Below are positions 1-9,734 of a DNA stretch of 64,000 nucleotides, piece by piece. Below the pieces are notes generated by a model that was given only the letters and a program-made list of their open reading frames with translations, was not told the origin of the DNA and did not search any database. This DNA comes from Methylobacterium sp. WSM2598 (GTDB lineage Bacteria; Pseudomonadota; Alphaproteobacteria; Rhizobiales; Beijerinckiaceae): assembly GCF_000379105.1 (NCBI RefSeq), contig NZ_KB900609.1, positions 2,329,326 to 2,393,325 on the forward strand, in the 5' to 3' direction. Numbering within the stretch: the first letter of the stretch is position 1; every line of letters begins with the position of its first letter. A program made the position numbers and the translations under genes.

Positions 1-737
1 AGGTCGTGCTCGACGAGGAGGCCGACCGCATCGAGGTGGTGGTGCCGGACGACCAGCTCTCGCTGGCGATCGGCCGCCGCGGCCAGAACGTGCGGCTCGC
101 CTCCCAGCTCACCGGCTGGGACATCGACATCCTGACCGAGGCCGAGGAATCCGAGCGCCGGCAGAAGGAGTTCGTCGAGCGCACCAACACCTTCATGCAG
201 GCGCTCGACGTCGACGAGACGGTCGGCCAGCTCCTGGCCGCGGAGGGCTTCCGCTCCGTCGAGGAGATCGCCTACGTCGAGCCGGGCGACATCGCCAACA
301 TCCAGGGACTCGACGAGGAGACCGGGGCCGAGATCCAGAGCCGGGCCCAGGAATACCTCGCCCGGATCGAGGCCGAGAACGACGCCCGCCGCCGCGAACT
401 CGGCGTCGAGGACGAGCTGCGCGAGATCGACGGCATCACCACGCCCATGATGGTGGCGCTCGGCGAGAACGAGGTGCGCACGGTCGAGGACCTGGCGGGA
501 TGCGCCACCGACGACCTCGTCGGCTACACCGAGGGCCGCGGGCCCGAGGCGGTGCGTCACCCGGGCTACCTCGACGGGTTCGACCTCTCCCGCGCCGAGG
601 CCGAGGCGATGATCGTGGCCGCCCGCGTGCGGGCCGGCTGGATCGAGGCCCCGGAGGAGGCGCCCGCCGAGGACGAGCAGGCCGAGCAGGACGAGGCCGA
701 GGCCGAGCCCGCTCAGGCCGAGGGCCAGCCGACCTGA
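1..737 (+). CDS. nusA: Transcription termination/antitermination protein NusA, C-terminal part (5' end outside window)
   Basis: NusA binds RNA polymerase and nascent RNA to control pausing, termination and antitermination. The reading frame is open from base 3, so only the last 244 residues are present. The start carries the end of the second KH domain ([15 protein letters not shown]). Two helix-hairpin-helix acidic repeats of the kind found in proteobacterial NusA follow, near residues 70-120 and 135-205. The protein ends in a Glu/Ala-rich acidic tail. A YlxR-like gene and infB follow on the same strand, the usual nusA-ylxR-infB order, so co-transcription is likely. The family call is sure; nothing can be said about the missing N-terminus. 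Confidence 0.95.
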   Translation, partial: VVLDEEADRIEVVVPDDQLSLAIGRRGQNVRLASQLTGWDIDILTEAEESERRQKEFVERTNTFMQALDVDETVGQLLAAEGFRSVEEIAYVEPGDIANIQGLDEETGAEIQSRAQEYLARIEAENDARRRELGVEDELREIDGITTPMMVALGENEVRTVEDLAGCATDDLVGYTEGRGPEAVRHPGYLDGFDLSRAEAEAMIVAARVRAGWIEAPEEAPAEDEQAEQDEAEAEPAQAEGQPT

Positions 738-842
738 TCGGCCGCCGCTGCCGCGCGGCGCCCCGCCTCTCCCGGCAGGGATGGGATCCGTCGCCGCGCC
801 TCCGACGTTCCCCGATCATCCAAGACCCGCCACTCGTGCCCG

Positions 843-911
843 CCACCCTTGCTGCCACCCTTGCCCGCCACCCTTGGCCCCCCACCCTTGGCCCCCCACC
901 CTTGGCCCCCC
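843..911 (+). repeat. Short tandem repeat abutting the ylxR-like start codon
   Basis: The 8-mer CCACCCTT recurs at 843, 855, 868, 882 and 896, so spacing grows from 12 to 14 bases. The last two full units read CCACCCTTGGCCCC. The C-rich end runs straight into the ATG at 912, leaving no Shine-Dalgarno sequence. It looks like a slippage-prone minisatellite. Confidence 0.85.
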
Positions 912-1685
912 ATGCAGGACGCCGCGATCCCCGAAGACCTGTCGCCCGACGACTCGCTGCCCGACGATCTGCCGCCCGACATCCTCGATGCCGGGATCGG
1001 GCGCGGCCGCGCGCGGGCGGAGCGCACCTGCCTCGTCACCCGGGAGGCGCAGAACCCCTCCGGGATGATCCGCTTCGCGCTCGCGCCGGACGGGACGGTG
1101 GTGCCGGACCTGAGGGCGCGCCTGCCGGGGCGGGGCGCCTGGGTCACCGCGACCCGCGCGGCGGTCGCCGAGGCGCTGCGCAAGCGCCTGTTCCAGCGCG
1201 CCTTCAAGGGCAAGGCGACGGCCGTACCGCCGGATCTCGCGGATGTGATCGAGGCGGCCCTGCGCCAGGACCTGCGCCAGGGCCTCTCGCTCGCCAACAA
1301 GGCGGGCTGCGTCGTCACGGGCTTCACCAAGGTGGAGAGCGCCGTGGCGAGCCGGGAGGGCGTGGCGGCCCTCCTGCACGCCAGCGACGCCAGCCCGGAC
1401 GGGCGGCGCAAGCTCGCCCAGGCATTGCGCCGCCGCTACGGCGATGCCATATGCGAGATCCCGGTGGTGGACGACCTGTCCGGTGTTGAATTGGACATGG
1501 CCTTGGGCCGGGATCATGTGATACACGCTGCCCTCACCGCGGGGGCCGGCACGGCCGGCTTGCTCGCGCGTTGGCGTCGGCTCCGCCGTTTCCGCGGTGC
1601 GGAGGCCGCGCCGGGGGATGTCGGGCTGGCGCCGCACGGCGACGCCGACACGGCCCTCCCGGACGATGTCCAGGCGACGGAATGA
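912..1685 (+). CDS. YlxR-like RNA-binding protein with L7Ae-like C-terminal half (DUF448)
   Basis: This 257-residue protein is a nucleic-acid-binding member of the nusA operon. An acidic N-terminal stretch of about 35 residues precedes a YlxR/DUF448 domain (RTCLVTRE, then GMIRFALAPDG and GRGAWV). An L7Ae-like alpha/beta domain follows (LSLANKAGCVVTGFTKVE), and then a basic C-terminal tail. The fused DUF448-L7Ae architecture is common in alphaproteobacteria. The frame is open upstream to 849, but that extension is only the translated tandem repeat, so I chose the ATG at 912. No Shine-Dalgarno motif is visible. It lies between nusA and infB and is probably co-transcribed. The exact role is not established in this family. 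Confidence 0.85.
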   Translation: MQDAAIPEDLSPDDSLPDDLPPDILDAGIGRGRARAERTCLVTREAQNPSGMIRFALAPDGTVVPDLRARLPGRGAWVTATRAAVAEALRKRLFQRAFKGKATAVPPDLADVIEAALRQDLRQGLSLANKAGCVVTGFTKVESAVASREGVAALLHASDASPDGRRKLAQALRRRYGDAICEIPVVDDLSGVELDMALGRDHVIHAALTAGAGTAGLLARWRRLRRFRGAEAAPGDVGLAPHGDADTALPDDVQATE

Positions 1686-1825
1686 GATCGTGACCGGTCC
1701 CCGGAAGGCCGGTGATTGAGTGAATGGGATCGGCCCCTCCCGGGTGCGTTCCCGGGATGCAGGTGGGAGGCGGCCTCCGGGAGGCCGGATCCCGGGACGC
1801 TGAGAACCCCCAGGATCTGAACTGA

Positions 1826-4771
1826 ATGAGTGAGACGAAGAATCCGGGCGACAAGACGCTGCACGGTGGCCCCGCCAAGACGCTCTCGGTGAAGCGTCCG
1901 GTCGAGCAGGGCATCGTACGCCAGAGCTTCTCCCATGGCCGCTCGAAGTCGGTCGTGGTCGAGACAGTGAAGCGGCGCGTCATCGGTGCCCCGCAGGCGC
2001 CGGCTGCCGCCCCGAAGGAGACCGCACCGGCGCCGGCCCCGAGCCGGCCGGCCTCGGGCGCCCCGCCGCGCTCCGGCGAGCCGCGCCAGGCGCCGGCCCG
2101 CTCGGGCGTGGTGCTGCGCACGCTGAGCGACCAGGAGCAGAATGCCCGCCTCGCCGCGCTGGCGGATGCGCGCCGGCGCGAGGAGGACGAGCGCCGCCGC
2201 GCCGCCGACGAGGCCCGCCGCCGCGCCGAGCGCGAGGCCGCGGAAGCCCGCGAGCGCGAGGCCGCCGAGGCGCGCAAGCGCGAGGAGGAGGAGCGCCGCC
2301 GCCAGGAGGACGCGCGCAAGCGCCGCGCCGCCGAGGAGGCCGAGCGCCGCGCGAACGAGGAGGCGGCCCGGGCTGCGGCCGCCACCGCCGCCTTCGAGGC
2401 GCCCGCGCCCGCCGCGCAGGCTGCCGCACCGGCGGCCCCCGTCGCCCCGCGGCCCGCCGCGGCGGCGCCGCGCCCGACCGCCGCGGCACCGGGCCCGCGC
2501 CCCGCCGCTCCGGGCCAGCGCCCCGCTGCTCCGGGCCCGCGCCCGGCCGCGGTTCCCGGCCGGCCGGCCGCCGCGGCCCGGCCCGCGACCCCGGCCGAGC
2601 CGCGCCGCGTCCTCACGGCGGATGCGCGCAAGCCCCGCGACCTGAACTTCATGGCCCGGCCGGCCCCGAAGCCGCCCGAGCCCAAGCCCGAGCCGAAGCC
2701 GGCCGCGAGCGCGCAGCCGACCGCGGCGACGCCCGCGCGGGCCGCCCCGGCCACCGGCCGCCCGGCCGCCGCCCCGGCGGACGACGAGGCCGACACCAAG
2801 CGGGTGATCCGGCGGCCCGGCATGCCGCTCAAGATCATCAGCCCGCCCAAGACGCCGAAATCCCCGGGCGGCGACCGCAACCGCGGCCGCCTGACCATCG
2901 CCACCGCGACCTCGGGCGAGGATGAGCGGACCCGTTCGCTCGCCTCCTTCCGTCGCCGGACCCAGCGCCTCACCGGCCACCGGCAGATGGAGCAGAAAGA
3001 GAAGCTGTCGCGCGAAGTGGTCATCCCGGAGACGATCACCATCCAGGAACTCGCCAACCGCATGAGCGAGCGGGCGGTGGACGTCATCCGCCTGCTGATG
3101 AAGCAGGGCCAGATCCACAAGATCACGGACGTGATCGACTCGGACACGGCCCAGCTGATCGCCGAGGAACTCGGCCACACGGTGCGCCGCGTGGCGGAAT
3201 CCGACGTCGAGGAGGGGCTCTTCGACGAGCCGGACGTCGACGAGGACACCCAGCCGCGGCCCCCGGTCGTGACCATCATGGGCCACGTCGACCACGGCAA
3301 GACCTCGCTCCTCGACGCGATCCGCAACGCCAACGTCGTGGAAGGCGAGGCGGGCGGCATCACGCAGCATATCGGCGCCTACCAGGTGACCTCGCCCTCC
3401 GGCGGCAAGATCACCTTCATCGACACCCCCGGCCACGCCGCCTTCACCTCCATGCGCGCCCGCGGCGCCAAGGTGACGGACATCGTCGTGCTGGTGGTGG
3501 CGGCCGATGACGGCGTCATGCCCCAGACGATCGAGGCGATCGCCCACGCCAAGGCGGCCGACGTGCCGCTCGTCGTGGCGATCAACAAGGTCGACAAGCC
3601 CGACGCCAACCCGCAGCGGGTGCGCACCGAACTCCTCCAGCACAACGTGCAGGTGGAATCGATGGGCGGCGAGACCCTCGAATTCGAGGTCTCGGCCAAG
3701 ACCCGCCAGGGCCTCGACGAACTCCTGGAGGGCCTCGCCCTGCAGGCCGAGGTGCTGAACCTGCGCGCCAATCCCGACCGCTCGGCGGAAGGCACCGTGA
3801 TCGAGGCCAAGCTCGACCGCGGCCGCGGCCCGGTCGCCACCGTGCTGGTCGCCCGCGGCACGCTGCACACGGGCGACATCGTGGTGGCGGGCGCCGAGTG
3901 GGGCCGCGTGCGCGCCCTGATCGACGATACCGGCCGCAACGTGCGCGAGGCGGGCCCGGCGGTCCCGGTCGAGGTGCTCGGCTTCAACGGCACGCCCGAG
4001 GCGGGCGACCGCGTCGCGGTGGTCGAGAACGAGGCCCGCGCCCGCGAGGTCACCGAGTACCGGGCCCGCGTGAAGCGCGAGCGCGCGGCCGCGGCGGGTG
4101 CCGCCTCGGGCCGCTCGCTGATGGACATGATGCGCGACCTCAAGGAGGGCGCCGGCCGCAAGGAGTTCGCGCTCGTCGTCAAGGGCGACGTGCAGGGCTC
4201 GGTGGAGGCCATCGCGGGGGCCCTCGACAAGCTCGGCAACGAGGAGGTCGGGGCGCGCATCCTGCACACCGGCGTGGGCGGAATCACGGAGTCGGACATC
4301 ACCCTGGCCCAGGCCTCCGGCGCCGTGGTGATCGGCTTCAACGTGCGCGCCCACAAGGAGGCCCGCGAGGCCGCCGAGCGCTCCGGCGTCGAGATCCGCT
4401 ACTACAACATCATCTACGACCTCGTGGATGACGTGAAGGCGGCGATGTCGGGCCTGCTCCCGCCGACGCTCCGCGAGGAGCGGCTGGGCGAGGCGCGGAT
4501 CCTCGAGATCTTCAACGTCTCGAAGGTCGGCAAGATCGCGGGCTGCCGGGTCGAGGATGGCCGCGTGGAGCGCGGCGCCAACGTCCGGCTCATCCGCGAC
4601 AACGTCGTCGTCCACGAGGGCAAGCTCTCGCAGCTCAAGCGCTTCAAGGACGACGCGCGCGAGGTCTCGGCCGGCCAGGAATGCGGCATGGCGTTCGAGA
4701 ATTACCAGGACATGCGCGTCCGGGACGTGATCGAGTGCTACATCGTGCACGAGGAGCGGCGGACGCTCTGA
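1826..4771 (+). CDS. infB: Translation initiation factor IF-2
   Basis: IF-2 is the GTPase that delivers initiator fMet-tRNA to the 30S subunit and promotes subunit joining. The 981 residues comprise an alphaproteobacterial N-terminal motif ([15 protein letters not shown]), a charged coiled-coil stretch of Arg/Glu/Ala (about 110-190) and a long Pro/Ala-rich linker (about 190-330). A second IF2_N region leads into the G domain, with GHVDHGKT at 486, DTPGH at 533 and NKVD at 587. Domains II-IV complete the C-terminus. The linker is repetitive and compositionally extreme. A strong hairpin lies shortly after the stop, but rbfA and truB follow on the same strand. Confidence 0.98.
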   Translation: MSETKNPGDKTLHGGPAKTLSVKRPVEQGIVRQSFSHGRSKSVVVETVKRRVIGAPQAPAAAPKETAPAPAPSRPASGAPPRSGEPRQAPARSGVVLRTLSDQEQNARLAALADARRREEDERRRAADEARRRAEREAAEAREREAAEARKREEEERRRQEDARKRRAAEEAERRANEEAARAAAATAAFEAPAPAAQAAAPAAPVAPRPAAAAPRPTAAAPGPRPAAPGQRPAAPGPRPAAVPGRPAAAARPATPAEPRRVLTADARKPRDLNFMARPAPKPPEPKPEPKPAASAQPTAATPARAAPATGRPAAAPADDEADTKRVIRRPGMPLKIISPPKTPKSPGGDRNRGRLTIATATSGEDERTRSLASFRRRTQRLTGHRQMEQKEKLSREVVIPETITIQELANRMSERAVDVIRLLMKQGQIHKITDVIDSDTAQLIAEELGHTVRRVAESDVEEGLFDEPDVDEDTQPRPPVVTIMGHVDHGKTSLLDAIRNANVVEGEAGGITQHIGAYQVTSPSGGKITFIDTPGHAAFTSMRARGAKVTDIVVLVVAADDGVMPQTIEAIAHAKAADVPLVVAINKVDKPDANPQRVRTELLQHNVQVESMGGETLEFEVSAKTRQGLDELLEGLALQAEVLNLRANPDRSAEGTVIEAKLDRGRGPVATVLVARGTLHTGDIVVAGAEWGRVRALIDDTGRNVREAGPAVPVEVLGFNGTPEAGDRVAVVENEARAREVTEYRARVKRERAAAAGAASGRSLMDMMRDLKEGAGRKEFALVVKGDVQGSVEAIAGALDKLGNEEVGARILHTGVGGITESDITLAQASGAVVIGFNVRAHKEAREAAERSGVEIRYYNIIYDLVDDVKAAMSGLLPPTLREERLGEARILEIFNVSKVGKIAGCRVEDGRVERGANVRLIRDNVVVHEGKLSQLKRFKDDAREVSAGQECGMAFENYQDMRVRDVIECYIVHEERRTL

Positions 4772-4790
4772 TCCGCTCCTGACGCCGTTC

Positions 4791-4810
4791 GGCCGCCCCG
4801 CCGGGCGGCC
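4791..4810 (+). terminator. Hairpin after infB
   Basis: A perfect 8-bp stem (GGCCGCCC, loop CGCC, GGGCGGCC) is followed by CCGTTTCT. It resembles a GC-rich intrinsic terminator or attenuator with a poor U tract. It lies 20 bases after infB and 110 bases before rbfA. Confidence 0.5.
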
Positions 4811-4920
4811 CCGTTTCTGCCGAGCCCGGGGCGCCCTCGCCCCGGGCTCGTCGGTTCAGAACCCTGAAGGCGTCACCCCGGCCGCCCGGCGGCCCCGGTT
4901 CAAGCCCGGATTGAGACACG

Positions 4921-5340
4921 ATGCGCAAACCGACCGAAACCGCCGGCCCCTCGCAGCGTCAGCAGCGCGTGGCCGAACTCGTCCGCCACGCCATCGCGGA
5001 GGTGCTGAGCCGCGGCGACCTGCAGGACCCGGTGCTGAGCCGGCACGTCATCACGGTGCCGGAGGTCCGGATGTCGCCGGACCTCAAGCTCGCCACCGCC
5101 TACGTCATGCCGCTCGGCGGCCAGGACGAGGCCCCGGTGCTGGAGGCGCTGGAGCGCAACCGCAAGGCGCTCCGGCAGGAGGTGGCCCGGCGCGTGAACC
5201 TCAAGTTCGCGCCCGAGTTGCGCTTCCGCCGCGACGAGACGTTCGACGAGGCGGCGCGGATCGATCGGCTGCTGCGCAGCGAGAAGGTGCAGCGGGACCT
5301 CGGCGGCGAGCAGGACGACGCCGGCGATCCCGACGCGTGA
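4921..5340 (+). CDS. rbfA: 30S ribosome-binding factor RbfA
   Basis: RbfA is a KH-fold assembly factor that binds immature 30S subunits and aids maturation of the 16S rRNA 5' end. The 139 residues have the family signature: an N-terminal [17 protein letters not shown] helix, [18 protein letters not shown] in the core, and [20 protein letters not shown] near the C-terminus. A short acidic tail follows. The ATG at 4921 gives a normal family length. It lies between infB and truB, as in most bacteria. Confidence 0.96.
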   Translation: MRKPTETAGPSQRQQRVAELVRHAIAEVLSRGDLQDPVLSRHVITVPEVRMSPDLKLATAYVMPLGGQDEAPVLEALERNRKALRQEVARRVNLKFAPELRFRRDETFDEAARIDRLLRSEKVQRDLGGEQDDAGDPDA

Positions 5341-5444
5341 GCTGCCGCGCCGCCGCAACGGCGCGCTTCCGCGAGGATTGACCAGGGGGGAGCGCGCCGG
5401 CGAGCCGGGCCGCGTCCGCCCGGCTTTGGATGGGACGGGAAGCG

Positions 5445-6509
5445 ATGATGCACGAGGACCAGGCTGCCGGGTCGAGTCCGGCCGCACCGCGCGAGGGCCG
5501 GCCGCCTCGCGACCGCGGGCGCCCGCAGGGCGACCGGCCCGGCGGCGACCGACCCAAGAGTGACCGGCCGAAGGGCGACAGGCCCAAAGGCGACCGTCCC
5601 AAGCGCCGCGAGATCAGCGGCTGGGTGATCCTCGACAAGGGCGTCGGCATGACCTCGACCCACGCGGTCGCGGCGGTGAAGCGGGCGCTCAACGCCAAGA
5701 AGGCCGGCCACGCGGGCACCCTCGACCCGCTCGCCTCCGGCATCCTGCCGATCGCGCTCGGCGAGGCGACCAAGACCGTCCCCTTCGTGATGGACGGGCG
5801 CAAGGCCTACGTCTTCACGGTGACCTGGGGCACGGAGACCGACACGGACGACGCGGAGGGCCGCGCCGTCGCCACCTCCGAGAGCCGCCCGACCCGCGAG
5901 GAGGTCGAGGCGGTGCTGCCGCGCTTCGTCGGTGCGATCGAGCAGGTGCCGCCGCGCTACTCGGCGATCAAGATCCAGGGCGAGCGCGCCTACGACCTCG
6001 CCCGCGACGGCGAGGTGGTCGAGCTCGTGGCGCGGCCGGTCCAGATCGACCGGCTCGCGATCGTCGCCCATGCGGAGGAGCGGACGATCATCGAGGCCGA
6101 GTGCGGCAAGGGCACCTACGTGCGCGCCATCGCCCGCGATCTCGGCCGGGCGCTCGGCTGCCTCGGCCACGTCTCGGCCCTGCGCCGCACCCGGGTCGGT
6201 CCCTTCGCGGAGGACCAGTCCTGCACCCTCGGCGCGCTCGAAGCGGCGCAGGGCGACGAGGTGGCGGCGGTGCTCCGGCCCGTCGAGACCGCCCTCGACG
6301 CCGTGGCCTGCGTGCCCGTCTCCCGCGACATGGCGATGCGGCTGATGCGGGGCCAATCGGTGATCCTGCGCGGGCGCGACGCGCCGGTGGCCGGCAAGGC
6401 CTACGCGACCTGCAACGGGGTGCTGGTGGCGGTGGGCGACGTCGAGCGGGGCGAACTCGTGCCGCACCGGGTCTTCCACCTCGGCGGCACCGCTCCGCGC
6501 CATGGCTGA
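5445..6509 (+). CDS. truB: tRNA pseudouridine(55) synthase TruB
   Basis: TruB isomerises U55 to pseudouridine in the T-loop of tRNAs. The catalytic motif [14 protein letters not shown] is present, with the nucleophilic Asp at about residue 94, and [14 protein letters not shown] and a C-terminal PUA-like region follow. The first 45 residues are an unusual basic extension made of DRPK/GDRP repeats, which is likely disordered. Starts are possible at 5430, 5445 or 5448; GGGA at 5437-5440 favours 5445/5448. The stop overlaps the next gene by 8 bases, suggesting translational coupling. Confidence 0.95.
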   Translation: MMHEDQAAGSSPAAPREGRPPRDRGRPQGDRPGGDRPKSDRPKGDRPKGDRPKRREISGWVILDKGVGMTSTHAVAAVKRALNAKKAGHAGTLDPLASGILPIALGEATKTVPFVMDGRKAYVFTVTWGTETDTDDAEGRAVATSESRPTREEVEAVLPRFVGAIEQVPPRYSAIKIQGERAYDLARDGEVVELVARPVQIDRLAIVAHAEERTIIEAECGKGTYVRAIARDLGRALGCLGHVSALRRTRVGPFAEDQSCTLGALEAAQGDEVAAVLRPVETALDAVACVPVSRDMAMRLMRGQSVILRGRDAPVAGKAYATCNGVLVAVGDVERGELVPHRVFHLGGTAPRHG

Positions 6510-6954
6510 GGCCGCGCCGCCCGACGATCCCCGGATCCTCTGGACCGAGGACGTCCTGCGCTACCGCGACAGCGACGCGAACGGCCACGTCAACAACGCG
6601 GTCTTCGCGGGCTTCTGCGAGAGCGGCCGGGTCCAGTTCTTCGCCGCGCATCTGAGGCCGGTGCTGGCGGAGGGCTGCGCCCTCGTCATCGCCCGCTTCG
6701 TCATCGACTACCGGGGCGAGCTGCACTTCCCCGGCCGGGTGCGCACCGGGACCTGGCTCGCCCGGATCGGGCGCAGCTCGCTGGGGTTCCGCAACCGCAT
6801 CCTCGCCGAGGGACGCCTGGTCGGGGAGGCGGAGGCGGCCTGCGTGGTCATCGACGCGGAGAGCCGCCGGCCGCGCCCGCTGGAGGGCGCGGCGCGCGAG
6901 GCGGCGGAGCGGCTGCGCCGCGCGGCCCGGTTCGCCCCTACGGCCACACCTTGA
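6502..6954 (+). CDS. Acyl-CoA thioesterase, 4HBT hot-dog family
   Basis: This 150-residue cytoplasmic single hot-dog protein has the 4-hydroxybenzoyl-CoA thioesterase signature [12 protein letters not shown] at residues 21-32, including the likely catalytic Asp25. The family hydrolyses acyl- or aryl-CoA thioesters, but the substrate cannot be told from the sequence. The ATG lies inside the end of truB (8-base overlap), so it is probably translated from the same message. Its 3' end overlaps the convergent downstream gene by 17 bases. Confidence 0.85.
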   Translation: MAEAAPPDDPRILWTEDVLRYRDSDANGHVNNAVFAGFCESGRVQFFAAHLRPVLAEGCALVIARFVIDYRGELHFPGRVRTGTWLARIGRSSLGFRNRILAEGRLVGEAEAACVVIDAESRRPRPLEGAAREAAERLRRAARFAPTATP

Positions 6955-8095
6955 TCGCCACCGGCCGCCGCACGAGGTCGCGGTCGGAGGTGATCTCGCA
7001 CCCGTTCCGGCGCAGCACCGCGTAGAACAGCTCGGCGCGCTCGCCCACGTCGTCGAAGTTGCGGCCCCGCGCGCCCGGATCGAGCAGCGACGGGTAGCTG
7101 ATGAGGTCGCCCCGGGCCCGGCAGGGATCGCCGTAGAGCGTCGGGCCCTCGAGGAGGAGGCGCGGCTCGTCCCAGGCGAGGAGGTCGCGGGAGGTGGTCC
7201 AGTAGAAGCCGGAGCGCGGGAAGGCGCCGCCCGCCTCCGCCTGGAACACCGCGATCCAGGCGCCGGTGCCGCGGTGGCGGCTGACCGAGCCGACCGGGGC
7301 CGGGAAGGGCCAGACCGGCCGGCAGGCGCCGGCCGGCCTCGCACCCTTGCGGTAGGGGTCCGGGAAGGCGACCGTGAAGCCGGTTCCGTCCCAGGCCCGC
7401 CAGCGGCCGGGATCGGCGACGTCGTCCGAGCGGAACAGGCAGACGCCGAAGGGCTGGCCGTCCCAGCCGGTGTTCGAGGCGAGGAAGTACCAGTAGCGCC
7501 CGTCCCGCACGATGTTCGAGGGGTTGAAGAAACCGCGGTGGCGGCCCTGCTCGACCTCCTGCCGGAAGGGCGGCGCGGCCACCACGGCGGGCGGGCTCGC
7601 CCGCTCGAAGCGCGCGCCCCCGTCGCCCGAGCGGGCCGCCAGGATGGTGTTGTACCAGCAGGCCATCATCTCGCCCGAGCGGCAGCGGCCCGGATGCGCC
7701 TCGGCATGGTACTCGTGGTGGAGGAGGGCCGCGACCGCGCGCCCGTCCTCGGTCCAGGTCGCGGTGACCCAGCTGCGGTCGTCGTAGCGCTCGGGCTCGG
7801 CCGCGAGGCCCGAATCGAGCACGATCCGGCAATCGATCGCGAGGTGATCGAGGTCGGGCCCCCGCAGGGCGCGGTTGCGGTAGTGCAGCCCGAACATCAC
7901 CAGGCCGCCCCCGGCATCCCGGAAGGCGCGCACCGGCGCGTCCGGCACGTCGTGCCCGTCGCAGGCATCCACCCGGGCCCGGAAGACCGGCCGGGCCGGA
8001 CCGACCAGCGTCAGCGCCGAGAGCGGCGGGCCCGGCTCGGCGACGGCGCGGCAGGCCGCGACGCCGAGCCACGCGGCAAGGAGCAGGCGACGCAT
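6938..8095 (-). CDS. Secreted protein of unknown function, possible beta-propeller
   Basis: The 385-residue protein begins with a signal peptide (MRRLLLAAWLGVAACRAVAEP), probably cleaved near residue 19, so it should be periplasmic or secreted. The mature part is rich in Trp, Asp and Gly, with repeated short segments such as RYWYFLASNTGWDG and SRDLLAWDEP. These resemble blades of five-bladed glycosidase-like propellers (GH43/GH32 type). That fold is a guess, and I could not place a catalytic triad. Several cysteines could form disulfides. It is transcribed alone and converges on the thioesterase gene with a 17-base overlap. Confidence 0.7.
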   Translation of the reverse strand: MRRLLLAAWLGVAACRAVAEPGPPLSALTLVGPARPVFRARVDACDGHDVPDAPVRAFRDAGGGLVMFGLHYRNRALRGPDLDHLAIDCRIVLDSGLAAEPERYDDRSWVTATWTEDGRAVAALLHHEYHAEAHPGRCRSGEMMACWYNTILAARSGDGGARFERASPPAVVAAPPFRQEVEQGRHRGFFNPSNIVRDGRYWYFLASNTGWDGQPFGVCLFRSDDVADPGRWRAWDGTGFTVAFPDPYRKGARPAGACRPVWPFPAPVGSVSRHRGTGAWIAVFQAEAGGAFPRSGFYWTTSRDLLAWDEPRLLLEGPTLYGDPCRARGDLISYPSLLDPGARGRNFDDVGERAELFYAVLRRNGCEITSDRDLVRRPVAIKVWP

Positions 8096-8178
8096 CGTCT
8101 CGACCTGGACAGGGGCGGGGAGCTTGGCCGAGAATTCCTTGCGGGCCGGTTAGCCCGACGGCGCCGATTCACGGAGCC

Positions 8179-8223
8179 CTCGCCCGGGAAGTGCTCGCCC
8201 GGGGAGTGCTCGCCCAGGGAGTT
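8179..8223 (+). repeat. Three 15-bp tandem repeats just upstream of the NnrU-like gene
   Basis: Three adjacent copies of CTCGCCCGGGGAGTG (positions 8179, 8194, 8209) differ at one or two bases each. The last copy contains AGGGAG and ends 8 bases before the ATG at 8232, so it supplies the ribosome binding site of the downstream gene. Confidence 0.85.
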
Positions 8224-8231
8224 TTTCGCCC

Positions 8232-8825
8232 ATGCCGGTCCTCCTCCTGGGCCTCGCGCTGTTCCTCGGCACCCACGCCTTCACCATGCTGCGGGGGCCG
8301 CGCGCGGCCCTGATCGCGCGGGTCGGGGAGGGGCCCTACAAGCTCGGCTACTCGGTGCTCGCCCTGGTCGGCCTGATCGTGCTCGGCATCGGCTACGGGC
8401 GCTACCGGTCGGAGGGCTACATCGACATCTGGTCGCCGCCGGTCTGGACGCGCCACCTCGCGCTCCTCCTCGTTCTCGTCGCCTTCGTGGCCTTCGCGGC
8501 GGCCTACCTGCCGGGGCGGATCAAGGGCGCGCTCAAGCACCCGATGCTGGCGGGCGTGAAGATCTGGGCGGCGGCGCACCTCCTCGCCAACGGCGATCTC
8601 GGCTCGATCCTCCTGTTCGGCAGCATCCTGGCCTGGGCGGTGGCGGCCCGCATCAGCGTCAAGCGCCGCGACGAGGTGAAGGCCCATGCGGGTCCGGCGG
8701 CGGCGCCCGCCGGCTGGCGCAACGACGCGCTCGCGGTGGGGATCGGGGTCGTCGCGTGGTTCGTCTTCGCCCGGGTGCTGCATCCCTGGCTGATCGGCGT
8801 CGCGGTGTGGCCGGGACAGGCCTGA
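8232..8825 (+). CDS. NnrU family membrane protein
   Basis: This 197-residue integral membrane protein has about five hydrophobic segments (near 2-20, 40-58, 76-95, 108-135 and 158-178). It matches the NnrU family through GTHAFTMLRG, LGYSVLALVGL, HPMLAGVKIWAAAHLLANGD and SILLFGSILAWA. NnrU was named from denitrification regulons, where it is needed for nitric/nitrite metabolism. NnrU-like proteins also occur with isoprenoid and carotenoid functions, so the name is not a function call. The ATG at 8232 follows AGGGAG from the tandem repeat. No nitrogen-oxide genes are nearby. Confidence 0.85.
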   Translation: MPVLLLGLALFLGTHAFTMLRGPRAALIARVGEGPYKLGYSVLALVGLIVLGIGYGRYRSEGYIDIWSPPVWTRHLALLLVLVAFVAFAAAYLPGRIKGALKHPMLAGVKIWAAAHLLANGDLGSILLFGSILAWAVAARISVKRRDEVKAHAGPAAAPAGWRNDALAVGIGVVAWFVFARVLHPWLIGVAVWPGQA

Positions 8826-8908
8826 GCCTCGCCATCCGCGCGCGTTCGTGCTAGGCGGACCGCCCTGTCGCGGGCGCGCGCGGCATGCTTCCGGCGAGCG
8901 GGTCCGAG

Positions 8909-9619
8909 ATGAAAGAAGACGAGTTCATACGCGAGGTCAACGAGGATTACCGGCGAGACCGCGCGGCCGAGATCTGGAAGCGCTACAGCGGCGTCTTCAT
9001 CGGCATCGCGGTGCTCGTGGTGATCGGCGTCGGCGGCTGGCGCTTCTGGCAGCACGAGCAGCAGGTCCAGGCCGAGGCGGCGAGCCGGCGCTTCGACGAG
9101 GCGGTGCGCGCCAGCAAGGACAAGGGCAGCGAGGCGGCCAAGGCCTTCGAGACGCTCGCGGCGGATTCCCCCCACGGCTACCGGATCCTGGCCCAGTTCC
9201 GCGCCGCGGCCGAGGCCGGCAAGGCCGATCCGGCGGCCGGCGCCAGGGCCTACGCGGCGATCGCGGCCGATACCGGGGTCGGGCCGGGCCTGCGCGACGC
9301 GGCGCGCCTGCGCGGGGCGCTCCTGCGCCTCGATTCCGACGACCCGGAAGCGCTGAACACGCTCCAGGGGCTCGCCGCCTCCGGCAACGCCTTCCGCCAC
9401 ACCGCCCGCGAGATGCTGGGCCTGACGGCGATGCGCAAGGGCGACTTCGAGGGCGCCGGCCGCTGGTTCGACCAGATCGCCGCCGACCGCGAGACGCCGC
9501 CCGGATTGCGCCAGCGCCTGGAGGTCTACGTCGCCCTCGCGGCGGGCGGTCCGGTCCAGGTCAGCGACGCGGGCCCGGCCGCGCCCGCCGCCCCGCCGCC
9601 GCCGGAGGTGACGCGCTAG
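8909..9619 (+). CDS. Membrane-anchored tetratricopeptide-like protein (YfgM/TPR_21 type)
   Basis: The 236-residue protein has a charged cytoplasmic N-terminus ([18 protein letters not shown]), one transmembrane helix near residues 30-47 ([17 protein letters not shown]) and a periplasmic helical repeat domain. This is the layout of YfgM, the periplasmic chaperone partner of SecYEG/PpiD. The C-terminus is Pro/Ala-rich. An in-frame ATG at 8885 would add eight residues; the conserved Lys/Glu-rich beginning favours 8909. It sits directly upstream of der, as yfgM does in many proteobacteria. Confidence 0.8.
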   Translation: MKEDEFIREVNEDYRRDRAAEIWKRYSGVFIGIAVLVVIGVGGWRFWQHEQQVQAEAASRRFDEAVRASKDKGSEAAKAFETLAADSPHGYRILAQFRAAAEAGKADPAAGARAYAAIAADTGVGPGLRDAARLRGALLRLDSDDPEALNTLQGLAASGNAFRHTAREMLGLTAMRKGDFEGAGRWFDQIAADRETPPGLRQRLEVYVALAAGGPVQVSDAGPAAPAAPPPPEVTR

Positions 9620-9650
9620 CCGCGCCTGCCCGACCGTCCCGAGATCCACC

Positions 9651-9689
9651 GGCGCGGGGGGCTCCGTCCGAGAGGACGGACCCCGCGCC
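9651..9689 (+). terminator. Long hairpin between the YfgM-like gene and der
   Basis: GGCGCGGGG and TCCGTCC pair with GGACGGA and CCCCGCGCC around a GAGA tetraloop, giving a 16-bp stem with a 3-base bulge. No U tract follows, so it may be an attenuator or mRNA-stability element rather than a classic terminator. Confidence 0.5.
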
Positions 9690-9734
9690 CTCCGCGTTGC
9701 ACCTGCACTGCGCCCCTCGCCCAGGACCTCTCCC

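Noticed and set aside
1514..4750. Open frame of more than 1000 codons antisense to infB
   Set aside because: It is the mirror of a GC-rich real gene. Composition is His/Arg/Asp-rich and it has no domain; infB accounts for the region.
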